IMG/VR virus record: IMGVR_UViG_3300032267_000055
Coordinates: 1-25,853 of that record
Origin: a virus
Reading direction: 5' to 3' (one strand)
Length of the DNA: 25,853 nucleotides
A program made the position numbers and the translations under genes. The notes below the pieces were generated by a model. It did not search any database and was not told where the DNA came from. It was given only the letters and a program-made list of their open reading frames with translations. The number at the start of each line of letters is the position of its first letter. The first letter of the stretch is position 1. Of the stretch, positions 15,084-21,320 are shown piece after piece.

Positions 15084-15530
15084 ATGCCCGATCCGTTTGG
15101 AATTATAGAGGGCACAAAACAGGTCACAAAGACTCTCAATGAGTCTGTAAAGGCATCTGAAGAACTTAGTAAGGCAATTGATGGCGTATTGGCAGTAGCG
15201 GATAAGGCAGCAAAAGAAAGGGCGGCGTCAAGAAAGAAGTTAAGGGAAGTAAATCCTGATACCACCACAATTATTGAAGCGGTAGACGAGTTCCAAAGGC
15301 TAATGTTAGCCAAGCAGTCTGAAGAAAAGATTAAAGAAGAAATTACTAAGAAATACGGCAGCCACGCTTGGGATGAGATACAGGGTATTAAGGCTAGGAA
15401 GCAATGGGAAGATAAGCGTGATAAGTATTTAGAGCAGAACGATAGACGGGTAATGAAAAGTGTTATGGCACTATGTTACATATTTGCAACTTGGATAGCG
15501 TACGAATGTACATGGGGTAGATGGAAATGA
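15084..15530 (+). CDS. Helical protein with C-terminal membrane anchor, lysis region
   Basis: A 148-residue protein. Residues 1-120 are charged helices (NESVKASEELSKAIDGVLAV, TTTIIEAVDEFQRLMLAKQS, EIQGIKARKQWEDKRDKYLE). Residues about 127-144 are a single hydrophobic segment (VMALCYIFATWIAYECTW), so it is probably a tail-anchored inner-membrane protein with its bulk in the cytoplasm. No signal peptide is visible. It lies between two other membrane/coiled-coil genes and ahead of the holin. The ribosome site is poor, consistent with coupling to the upstream gene. I recall similar uncharacterised proteins near lysis genes of aquatic phages but cannot name a family. Confidence 0.65.
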   Translation: MPDPFGIIEGTKQVTKTLNESVKASEELSKAIDGVLAVADKAAKERAASRKKLREVNPDTTTIIEAVDEFQRLMLAKQSEEKIKEEITKKYGSHAWDEIQGIKARKQWEDKRDKYLEQNDRRVMKSVMALCYIFATWIAYECTWGRWK

Positions 15531-15787
15531 ATATGCAAGACCTTTTAAAAGCGGTTATTCCTATTGTGGTCGTTTGTTTAGGCTGGTTGCTTGGTCAGGT
15601 ATCGTCATTCCAAACTCGCCTAACTCAGATTGAAGGCAAGATGCCAGCGTTAATTACAGCCGAAGGTGTACCAACAGACAGTCCTCTTTCAGCAGAAAAA
15701 CGGGCTAAGATGCGTGAAGAACTTTACAAAGAAATACATGAGCTTCATGTACGGGTTAAGTTACTAGAAGAAAGGTCTAAAAAATGA
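15527..15787 (+). CDS. Small N-anchored coiled-coil protein, possible i-spanin-like
   Basis: An 86-residue protein. An N-terminal membrane segment (LLKAVIPIVVVCLGWLLGQV) is followed by a charged, helical C-terminal part (KRAKMREELYKEIHELHVRV). This is the topology of an inner-membrane spanin subunit (Rz), though Rz proteins are usually longer, and no Rz1-type lipoprotein is encoded beside it on the same strand. I preferred ATG 15527 because it overlaps the preceding stop by ATGA and has GGGG nine bases upstream. ATG 15521 adds two residues. The stop overlaps the holin start by ATGA. An alternative is a holin regulator or antiholin. Confidence 0.65.
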   Translation: MNMQDLLKAVIPIVVVCLGWLLGQVSSFQTRLTQIEGKMPALITAEGVPTDSPLSAEKRAKMREELYKEIHELHVRVKLLEERSKK

Positions 15788-16194
15788 TTCCATTAATGGC
15801 ACTAGTAGATGTTGGGATGAAAGTCCTAGACAAGTTTATTCCTGACCCTGAAGCCAAAGCCAAGGCCCAAAAAGAACTCTTACAGATGCAACAAGAGGGC
15901 AGATTGGCTGAGTTAAACGCTGACATGAATGAGCAGAACAATGTATCAGACCGTTGGAAAGCTGATTTAGGTAGTGACTCTTGGTTATCTAAAAATATAC
16001 GACCCATGTCTTTAGTTGCTATTTTTGCTGGTTATTTTCTTTTTGCCATGATGTCTGCCTTTGGCTACGATGCTAAAGAGTCGTATGTAAATCTGTTGGG
16101 TCAATGGGGTATGTTGATAATGAGTGCGTACTTTGGTGGCCGCACCCTTGAGAAGATTATGGATATGAAAGCCAAGAATGAACCTAAGTCCTAA
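15784..16194 (+). CDS. Putative holin (3TM gene-transfer-agent holin family style)
   Basis: A 136-residue protein that would permeabilise the inner membrane at lysis. Residues 1-55 form amphipathic helices (MIPLMALVDVGMKVLDKFIP, DPEAKAKAQKELLQMQQEGR). Then SWLSKNIRPMSLVAIFAGYF starts a membrane segment of about 20 residues, and LLGQWGMLIMSAYFGGRTLE gives a second. WLSKNIRP before the first strong segment is typical of the GTA-type holin family (Holin of 3TMs, PF11351). It overlaps the preceding gene by ATGA and the endolysin gene by 17 bases. The call depends on family resemblance and on adjacency to the endolysin. Confidence 0.8.
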   Translation: MIPLMALVDVGMKVLDKFIPDPEAKAKAQKELLQMQQEGRLAELNADMNEQNNVSDRWKADLGSDSWLSKNIRPMSLVAIFAGYFLFAMMSAFGYDAKESYVNLLGQWGMLIMSAYFGGRTLEKIMDMKAKNEPKS

Positions 16195-16606
16195 CTTTAC
16201 CTTTGAAGAACTAACGCACACAGACCATCGTGAGTTTGACAATACCCCAAATGTAGAAGAAACCGAAAATTTGACTCGATTAGCAGAGTTCTTAGAACAG
16301 GTAAAAACTGTTTTGGGTGGTAAGCCTGTGATGATTAACTCTGCCTTTAGGTCAGAAGCCGTAAATACAGCCGTTGGAAGTCGCAACACCTCACAACATC
16401 GCATAGGTTGTGCAGCCGACATTAGAGTACCAGGCATGACGCCAGATGAAGTAGTCAAAGCGGTGATTGCCTCTGGTATTGGCTACGATCAACTCATTCG
16501 AGAATTTGATCGGTGGACCCATCTCTCAGTGCCTAGCACAAAAGACATGACACCAAGACGGCAAGCCCTTATCATTGATAAGCAAGGCACACGCGTCTAC
16601 GCTTAG
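16178..16606 (+). CDS. Endolysin, M15 family D,D-peptidase (peptidase_M15_3 type)
   Basis: A 142-residue zinc peptidase that cleaves peptidoglycan stem or cross-link peptides. Zinc ligands are visible as His74 and Asp81 in SQHRIGCAADI (S-x-H-x6-D) and His115 in WTHLSV. A catalytic acid is probably Glu109 or Asp111 just before it. FRSEAVNTAVGS earlier is the usual substrate-loop motif. The length is typical for single-domain phage M15 enzymes. There is no signal peptide, so release through the holin encoded just upstream is expected. The start lies inside the holin gene and its ribosome site is weak, so holin and endolysin output are probably coupled. The stop TAG overlaps the stop of the convergent minus-strand microgene. 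Confidence 0.9.
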   Translation: MNLSPNFTFEELTHTDHREFDNTPNVEETENLTRLAEFLEQVKTVLGGKPVMINSAFRSEAVNTAVGSRNTSQHRIGCAADIRVPGMTPDEVVKAVIASGIGYDQLIREFDRWTHLSVPSTKDMTPRRQALIIDKQGTRVYA

Positions 16607-16692
16607 GGTTCTTGCGTAACTAAGTAAAAAACAATAAAACCCATTGCTACGATCAGTATCCCTGCAAACGCCATGCACTCATCGTTAGTCAT
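16603..16692 (-). CDS. 29-residue single-pass membrane microprotein
   Basis: A short ORF that ends the minus-strand operon. It reads MTNDECMAFAGILIVAMGF then IVFYLVTQEP, so nearly the whole chain after residue 6 is one membrane segment with an acidic N-terminal stub. Its ATG overlaps the stop of the 69-residue gene by ATGA, a strong sign of coupled translation. Its TAA (16603-16605 on the plus strand) overlaps the endolysin TAG. I know no family for it. The size and shape resemble small phage membrane regulators, such as lysis modulators or exclusion peptides, but that is inference. Confidence 0.55.
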   Translation of the reverse strand: MTNDECMAFAGILIVAMGFIVFYLVTQEP

Positions 16693-16898
16693 CTAATCCG
16701 AGCTATTTTAGCTTTTTTAAGCGCCATTTCATATTCTATTTTGGCGTTATCGTCTAAGCGTCGTAATGGCAATTCTTGAAAATATTTGTATTTAGCTTGG
16801 TATTCTGGGAGTTCAGACGGGCGTATCCACCCGTATTTTTTAGCCCATCGTTCTTCTATATTGGTACCAGATGCAGTCCATATATGTTCGTTATTCAT
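16689..16898 (-). CDS. Small conserved phage-type protein, unknown function
   Basis: A 69-residue basic soluble protein. The run GTNIEERWAKKYGWIRPSEL then PEYQAKYKYFQELPLRRLDD looks like a compact, conserved phage domain. The C-terminus is lysine-rich (MALKKAKIARIR). It has a good ribosome site (AAGGGA) nine bases before the ATG, separated by 16 bases from the lipoprotein stop; this is the only non-overlapping junction of the operon. I recall similar proteins among early or accessory phage genes but no assigned function. Confidence 0.7.
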   Translation of the reverse strand: MNNEHIWTASGTNIEERWAKKYGWIRPSELPEYQAKYKYFQELPLRRLDDNAKIEYEMALKKAKIARIR

Positions 16899-16914
16899 TC
16901 AGTTCCCTTTCAGG

Positions 16915-17193
16915 TCAAAACATACTAACGGGCTTTGGGTGACAAGCTACATCAACAATAATGTCGGTGCTTAAGCTAGACGATCCAATACGCCGTTTTG
17001 CAAATACTAACACCGCCCGCATATTATTACTCGTACATTCTTGACTAGCTAAAATAACCTCACTTCTAGACATTGCCTGGACGCTTGGATCAATAATCAA
17101 GGTTTGTATAGGGGCTGCAGATTGATATTGAACTGGCGGTATTGATGTGCAAGCGCACATAGCAAAAGACACCAAAGGTATCATTTTTTTCAT
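16915..17193 (-). CDS. Phage-encoded lipoprotein, candidate exclusion factor or spanin
   Basis: A 92-residue protein with a lipoprotein signal: MKKMIPLVSFAMCAC, with the likely lipidated Cys15 preceded by Met-Cys-Ala. The mature part (about 78 residues) is a small soluble domain with two more cysteines, Cys53 (ASQECTSNN) and Cys84 (VDVACHPKP), which could form a disulfide in the periplasm. AGGAG lies seven bases before the ATG, inside the end of the overlapping upstream gene (ATGA junction). Its position in an early-type operon, opposite the lysis genes, suggests superinfection exclusion or envelope modification. An outer-membrane spanin role is less likely because it is not proline-rich and not in the lysis transcript. 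Confidence 0.75.
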   Translation of the reverse strand: MKKMIPLVSFAMCACTSIPPVQYQSAAPIQTLIIDPSVQAMSRSEVILASQECTSNNMRAVLVFAKRRIGSSSLSTDIIVDVACHPKPVSMF

Positions 17194-17333
17194 TTTAAAC
17201 TCCTGTTAAGTTGACGATAAGCTTCAATGGCGTCTTTTAATTCTTTTTTTAGTTCTACTATTTCTGTAAAACTTTGCTGTGCAAAACGCTCTAAATTCTC
17301 ACGGCTCCAAGTACTAAAGTCGGTTGTGGTCAT
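17190..17333 (-). CDS. 47-residue helical microprotein
   Basis: This ORF reads MTTTDFSTWSRENLERFAQQ, then SFTEIVELKKELKDAIEAY and RQLNRSLK. It is one short charged helix plus a polar N-terminus, with no membrane segment. It overlaps the upstream gene by ATGA (17330-17333) and the downstream lipoprotein by ATGA (17190-17193), and it carries the lipoprotein ribosome site in its last codons. These junctions make it a credible gene in spite of its size. Function unknown; small helical phage proteins like this sometimes inhibit or bridge host enzymes. Confidence 0.6.
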   Translation of the reverse strand: MTTTDFSTWSRENLERFAQQSFTEIVELKKELKDAIEAYRQLNRSLK

Positions 17334-17524
17334 GGTTGCGTGGCTTCTTTCATCAGTTCAATACGTTCTCTGGCACACCGCAACATGGTGTAACGCTGGT
17401 GTAGGCGTTGTAATACGGACGACCTACGGTTATGAGTCTTTTCTTCGTTTAGCATATCCAAGACTTCTTGTTCCGTCAATTGACTCAAAATGTCGTTAAG
17501 CTTGCGCCAAGTTACTTTTTGCAT
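17330..17524 (-). CDS. Small helical phage protein with LHQRYT motif
   Basis: A 64-residue charged helical protein reading MQKVTWRKLNDILSQLTEQE, then VLDMLNEEKTHNRRSSVLQR and LHQRYTMLRCARERIELMKE. The TE-EVL-ML-EE and RLHQRYT-LR--RER pattern recurs in small proteins of many tailed phages near replication or accessory genes; the role is not known to me. I use ATG 17524. A TTG at 17551 with AAGGA five bases upstream would add nine residues and cannot be excluded. It overlaps its upstream neighbour by 29 bases and its downstream neighbour by ATGA. The many Arg residues suggest nucleic-acid or protein-protein binding. Confidence 0.65.
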   Translation of the reverse strand: MQKVTWRKLNDILSQLTEQEVLDMLNEEKTHNRRSSVLQRLHQRYTMLRCARERIELMKEATQP

Positions 17525-17669
17525 ACTGTTCAACTTTCTTTTGTAATTCAATAACTTCCTTAGCAGTACGGGCTAACGCTCGTTGTGCCTGGTTGTATTC
17601 ACGCATCCGAATAATTTCCTCAGCCTGCGCAGCCTTTAGTTTTGCCTTGTAATGCAATAAGCGATCCAT
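17496..17669 (-). CDS. 57-residue coiled-coil microprotein
   Basis: This ORF reads MDRLLHYKAKLKAAQAEEII, then RMREYNQAQRALARTAKEV and IELQKKVEQYAKSNLAQA. It is a continuous charged helix with regular hydrophobic spacing, so probably a coiled-coil dimer. Its ATG shares one base with the stop of the 49-residue gene (TGATG). A GGGAGA site lies within the end of that gene. The 3' end overlaps the start of the next gene. There is no known family. Tight coupling on both sides supports reality. Confidence 0.6.
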   Translation of the reverse strand: MDRLLHYKAKLKAAQAEEIIRMREYNQAQRALARTAKEVIELQKKVEQYAKSNLAQA

Positions 17670-17818
17670 CAACATCTCCCATCTAAATCAAAATCTTCTT
17701 TGCCGTTTAGTCGGTCAATCTCGGCTACCAAACGGCGAATAATATCAGCAAGGTTAGTGTCTGGCGCATACTCATCAACATCATCAGCTAGTTTTAACGC
17801 TTCTTCTCGTAAACTCAT
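17669..17818 (-). CDS. 49-residue acidic helical microprotein
   Basis: This ORF reads MSLREEALKLADDVDEYAPD, then TNLADIIRRLVAEIDRLNG and KEDFDLDGRC. It is acidic, with two predicted helices and a C-terminal cysteine. The ATG overlaps the helicase stop by ATGA (17815-17818). The sequence style (AL-LAD-VD-YAPD-NLADIIRRL-AEI--L) is common in small phage proteins next to replication genes, with no function assigned that I know of. Confidence 0.6.
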   Translation of the reverse strand: MSLREEALKLADDVDEYAPDTNLADIIRRLVAEIDRLNGKEDFDLDGRC

Positions 17819-19149
17819 TTCAACTCCTCCAATGCAATATCTGAAATAACGCGTTTGTCATGCAACGCTGCCCAAATCCGTTCGTCTACGGACTTATTGG
17901 TTAACAAAATGTAACACCATACGTCTTCGGTTTGACCAGAGCGATGCAAGCGCCCAACAGTCTGCTCAAAGAGTTCTAGGCTCCACGGCAACGATACAAA
18001 CACAATTTTGCTACCGCCATGCTGTAGGTTTAGCCCATGCCCAGCGGACTTGGGGTGGATTAGTAATAGCTCAATCTTGCCCTCGTTCCAACGCTCAATG
18101 GCCTTGGAATCGTTAATCGTCTGGGCGTGTGGGTAACGGCGTTTTAGTTCAGCCAATTCCTCAACAAAGTTATAAACAATAATGGTATTGGCGTGCTGGT
18201 TTTCCTCAATCAATTCGTCTAACAAATCAAACTTGTGGCTAGAAAACCACACAGGTATATTGCTGACGTTCATTTTGCCAGGCGTGTCCGACGCCGTTGT
18301 TTCAGTCTTGTATATAAAACCTGACGCCATCTGCTGTAACTTGCCTGTGACGACTGCAGCGTTCATGGCTGTGATCTGCTCGGTGCCAAACTGAACTGCA
18401 AACTCTTTTTTCATCTTTTCGTATGGCGCGCGGTCTGCCATGTCGCACCGCATTTCGACCATGTGCAAGTCAGGCAGCTTGTCCTTGTAAGCGCCAGCTT
18501 CTAAAACAAAGGTTGCGGGTTTAATTTGTTTCATTACGGCCTCCAAAGAACCTACACGTGGCGCCCATTCGCCAAAATCTTTATTGATGCAAACAAAGTA
18601 TTGCTGCATAAACGCACCTTTGCTACGACCTAGCAAGGACTGATCGACAATTTTGCACTGCCCAAACACGTCCTCAAGACCATTACTGGTAAAGCTACCC
18701 GTCAAGCCCCACCGCACTTTGATCTTGTCAATAATCTTAATCAACGCCTTAAACCGCGCCCCGCTTGGGTTTTTAAGGCGCGTTAGTTCGTCAAACACAA
18801 TGGCGTCAAAGTCTAATGGCTCTTGGGCTAACCATTGAATATTGTCGTAGTTAGTTACCACTACGGGAAAACCCGAATGAAATGCTTGGCTGCGCTGGGC
18901 AGCCGTGCCGACCGCTACAGCGAGTGGCATATCAGGCGCCCACTTAGGCTGCTCAATCGGCCATACGTCCGTACAAACACGTTTAGGGGCTAAAACAAGC
19001 CAACGCTTGACGATACCATGCCGTAGCATTTCATCCATGCCTGTGAGCGTAATGGCGGTCTTACCAGCGCCTACAGGGGCTAGCACCATGGCTCGATCGT
19101 TGGAGTACAAAAAGTCAACGGCGCGTTCTTGGTAAGGGCGCAGTTTCAT
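17815..19149 (-). CDS. SNF2-type superfamily 2 helicase / translocase
   Basis: A 444-residue DEAD/SNF2-like ATPase acting on duplex or forked DNA, probably in replication or recombination. Visible motifs are Walker A GAGKT (residues 27-31) after an opening KLRPYQ, motif II DELT (120-123), motif III LTGSFTSN (149-156), motif V SAGHGLNLQ, and motif VI GRLHRSGQ with arginine finger (399-406). I placed the start at ATG 19149, which overlaps the VRR-NUC stop by ATGA. A TTG at 19167 would add six residues. Its partner nuclease lies directly upstream, a combination known from many phages. No nuclease domain is fused. The length is normal for the compact phage form. Confidence 0.9.
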   Translation of the reverse strand: MKLRPYQERAVDFLYSNDRAMVLAPVGAGKTAITLTGMDEMLRHGIVKRWLVLAPKRVCTDVWPIEQPKWAPDMPLAVAVGTAAQRSQAFHSGFPVVVTNYDNIQWLAQEPLDFDAIVFDELTRLKNPSGARFKALIKIIDKIKVRWGLTGSFTSNGLEDVFGQCKIVDQSLLGRSKGAFMQQYFVCINKDFGEWAPRVGSLEAVMKQIKPATFVLEAGAYKDKLPDLHMVEMRCDMADRAPYEKMKKEFAVQFGTEQITAMNAAVVTGKLQQMASGFIYKTETTASDTPGKMNVSNIPVWFSSHKFDLLDELIEENQHANTIIVYNFVEELAELKRRYPHAQTINDSKAIERWNEGKIELLLIHPKSAGHGLNLQHGGSKIVFVSLPWSLELFEQTVGRLHRSGQTEDVWCYILLTNKSVDERIWAALHDKRVISDIALEELK

Positions 19150-19421
19150 TGATTTTCTTTCATCCAAGTGTCAATATGGTCGGTTGACCACAGGCAGGCG
19201 TAATTCTGTTGTAAGGTCTTAAGGTTATGGGCGTGAACCTTTTGCAGCATGGACAGCTTGCCACTTTCGGTCTTGAGTTCTACAAACCACACCACTCCGC
19301 CTGGCAAACAAACGATGCGGTCGGTCACGCCGCGCTGGTTCGGCGATTTAAACTTGTACGCAATTCCGCCCATCTTTTTGACGGCCCAAACAAAATATTT
19401 TTCAATGTCTTTTTCTTTCAT
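19146..19421 (-). CDS. VRR-NUC domain nuclease
   Basis: A 91-residue stand-alone VRR-NUC (PD-(D/E)XK fold) protein. Catalytic residues are visible: Glu7 in KDIEKYF, Asp34 in RGVTDRI, Glu48 and Lys50 in FVELKTE, and Gln60 in SMLQKVH. This family is thought to cut branched or flap DNA together with the SNF2 helicase encoded next to it. I chose ATG 19421; an upstream in-frame start (19475) would add 18 residues but would run through the promoter. No Shine-Dalgarno site is evident. The predicted transcript start lies only about 15 bases upstream, so the leader is very short. Confidence 0.88.
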   Translation of the reverse strand: MKEKDIEKYFVWAVKKMGGIAYKFKSPNQRGVTDRIVCLPGGVVWFVELKTESGKLSMLQKVHAHNLKTLQQNYACLWSTDHIDTWMKENQ

Positions 19422-19442
19422 GTAAAAAAGTTTAGCACACAA

Positions 19443-19471
19443 ATTATTTTTATGGTACAGTGGAATCTCAA
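19443..19471 (-). promoter_or_regulatory. Sigma70-type promoter for the minus-strand operon
   Basis: Read on the minus strand: TTGAGA (plus-strand 19466-19471; 5 of 6 consensus), a 17-base spacer, then AATAAT (19443-19448; 5 of 6). Spacing is ideal. Transcription would start near 19436 and reach the nuclease ATG at 19421 after about 15 bases. Confidence 0.75.
19453..19461 (+). promoter_or_regulatory. Possible extended -10 promoter for the plus-strand replication genes
   Basis: TGG followed by TACAGT forms a TGn-type extended -10 with no recognisable -35. It lies between the -35 and -10 of the opposing promoter, so the two could not be occupied at once. Start would be near 19468. Support is modest. 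Confidence 0.35.
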
Positions 19472-19493
19472 TCACTACAGTAAAGGAAAGTAA

Positions 19494-20624
19494 ATGGCCT
19501 CACATTCTCAGATCGTCGGCGGGTCGACCGCCAAGCGGGTAATCAACTGCCCAGGCTCCGTAGCGCTATGCGCCAAGATGCCCCCACAACCGTCTAGCAA
19601 GTACGCTAACGAAGGAACTTTTTTACACAACATCATTGCCGAGGTGCTAGAACATGACAAAAAACCAACAGACTTTTTGGGAACCACGTATGAAGGAATT
19701 ACGTTCACTAAAGCTCTTTTGGAAGATAAGTTATATCCTGCTCTTGATTTACTTAACAAGGTTGATCCTGACTGCCAAATGGATATCGCCGTCGAAACAA
19801 GAGTGGGCTTTGGGGATTTTCTTAGCGATGTTTTTGGTTCTACTGATCTGCTTGGTCGGATTGGGAAACGCGCTATCGTTTTGGATTGGAAGTTTGGTGA
19901 CGGGGTAGCCGTAGAAGCTGAAGAAAACCCGCAGCTGATGTTTTATGCGGCAGCTGCCATGCGTACTCCTGAAGTGCAATGGGTGTTTGAAGGCGCTACC
20001 GAGATTGAGTGCATCATTGTGCAACCTCCTGAAATCAAACGATGGACAACCACGCCTGAGCGCATTAAGCAGTTTGAACAAGAACTCAAGATGGCCGTTA
20101 AGTTAGCCAAAAAAGATGATGCGCCTCTTAAAGTAGGCGATCATTGCCGTTGGTGCGCTGCCAAGCCTACTTGCCCGTTAATGACCGGCGCAGGCGATCG
20201 TGCCTTGACCATTGCTGTTGGCGACATTGATGTGATGCAGATCAACGACTATTTAAGCAAGGCAGATATGCTCGAGCAATGGATTAATGATCTGCGTGCT
20301 TTGACCTTTACCATGCTAGAGTCAGGCGCCGTAGTGCCAGGCTGGAAGCTGGTTGCCAAACGTGCTACACGCCAATGGGTAGACGAAAATCAAGCCCTAG
20401 TAACCATGATGAATGAGGGTATTACTGAAGAAGAATTGATGGTTTCTAAAGTAATATCTCCTGCTCAGGCAGAAAAAGTATTGAAAAAGCATGGCAAGTC
20501 ATTGCCTGCCGATCAAGTAGTAGCAGTCAGTAGTGGCAGTACGTTGGCGCCTGAGAGCGATCCCAGACCAGCGCTTTTACAACTAGGTAAGCAGTTATCT
20601 GCTGCCTTTTCTAAACTTCAATAA
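19494..20624 (+). CDS. DUF2800-like PD-(D/E)XK nuclease with Fe-S cysteines (Cas4/RecB-like)
   Basis: A 376-residue exonuclease-type protein probably acting in phage recombination or end processing. The RecB/Cas4 pattern is visible: CPGS near the start (Cys19), EGTFLH (Glu40, His45), GSTDLLG (Asp118), LDWKFGDG (Asp131, Lys133) and NPQLMFYAAA (Gln147, Tyr151). Cys218, Cys221 and Cys227 (HCRWCAAKPTCP) with Cys19 make the four-cysteine set that holds a 4Fe-4S cluster in Cas4 and AddB. The C-terminal third is helical and may contact the partner encoded next. GGAAAG precedes the ATG, and a divergent promoter region lies upstream. It forms an operon with the next gene 11 bases downstream. Confidence 0.85.
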   Translation: MASHSQIVGGSTAKRVINCPGSVALCAKMPPQPSSKYANEGTFLHNIIAEVLEHDKKPTDFLGTTYEGITFTKALLEDKLYPALDLLNKVDPDCQMDIAVETRVGFGDFLSDVFGSTDLLGRIGKRAIVLDWKFGDGVAVEAEENPQLMFYAAAAMRTPEVQWVFEGATEIECIIVQPPEIKRWTTTPERIKQFEQELKMAVKLAKKDDAPLKVGDHCRWCAAKPTCPLMTGAGDRALTIAVGDIDVMQINDYLSKADMLEQWINDLRALTFTMLESGAVVPGWKLVAKRATRQWVDENQALVTMMNEGITEEELMVSKVISPAQAEKVLKKHGKSLPADQVVAVSSGSTLAPESDPRPALLQLGKQLSAAFSKLQ

Positions 20625-20635
20625 AGGAAACAATA

Positions 20636-21289
20636 ATGTCAAATATCGTAACTTTCGCAGGTGCAAACCTACCTTCCGTCAAAGACCTTTCTACCGCTTT
20701 GCGTTCTATCGAAGCTGAGATTGGGCCAGCAGGCACAGTCATCATCAAGATGGACAAGACAGGGCATTGGGTCTTTGGTGCAGATCAAACTGAAATTGAG
20801 GACGAATCTACTTGGGCAATCAATCCCTTGTCATTTGTGCATGGGTATATTGCTTGGGGTGATGGAGAAGTTCTTGGTGAGAAGATGGTGTCTGTATCTC
20901 AGCCATTGCCCGAACTAGAGCCTGCGCCACCAAATGCCAAAAAGGGTTGGGAAACGCAAGTTGGTATGTCAATGAAGTGTCTTTCTGGCGAAGATAAAGG
21001 TTTAGAAGCGCGTTACACCACAACCTCGGTTGGTGGCAAGCGTAGCGTACAAGCCTTGGCTGTAGCCATTGCAACGCAAGTTGAGAAGGATCAAAGCAAA
21101 CCTGTGCCAATCGTTATGCTTGGTAAAGAGCATTACACGCACAAGAGCTATGGCCGTATCTTCACCCCCATCTTTGCAGTTCAAGAATGGGTTGGTATGG
21201 ACGGTGATGCTGTTGAAGCGCCTAAAGAGATTGAAGCGCCTGAAGCCGTAGAAGCAGCCCCAGCACGTCGGCGTCGTAGCGCGGTATAA
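20636..21289 (+). CDS. Probable ssDNA-binding protein, partner of the DUF2800 nuclease
   Basis: A 217-residue protein with AAAGGAAA upstream. Residues 1-185 look like one or two beta-rich domains (GPAGTVIIKMDKTGHWVFG, PLSFVHGYIAWGDGEVLGEK). The tail is acidic, made of repeated EAPE/EIEAPEAVEAAP, and ends RRRRSAV. Acidic tails are typical of phage single-stranded DNA-binding proteins that recruit partners, although such tails usually end in acidic, not basic, residues. It occupies the position of DUF2815-type proteins next to DUF2800, but I do not see a clear DUF2815 signature. An annealing or single-strand-binding role is inferred from context. Confidence 0.65.
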   Translation: MSNIVTFAGANLPSVKDLSTALRSIEAEIGPAGTVIIKMDKTGHWVFGADQTEIEDESTWAINPLSFVHGYIAWGDGEVLGEKMVSVSQPLPELEPAPPNAKKGWETQVGMSMKCLSGEDKGLEARYTTTSVGGKRSVQALAVAIATQVEKDQSKPVPIVMLGKEHYTHKSYGRIFTPIFAVQEWVGMDGDAVEAPKEIEAPEAVEAAPARRRRSAV

Positions 21290-21320
21290 AGGATAGGGGT
21301 GGTTAGGCAGACCCTCGAGG

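Noticed and set aside
16012-16458. 148-codon minus-strand frame opposite holin and endolysin
   Set aside because: The plus-strand genes have clear motifs (M15 zinc ligands, holin segments). The antisense product shows no recognisable pattern or ribosome site.
17227-17499. 90-codon plus-strand frame opposite the microgene operon
   Set aside because: The minus-strand microgenes have coupled starts and stops throughout. The plus-strand frame has no ribosome site or plausible domain.
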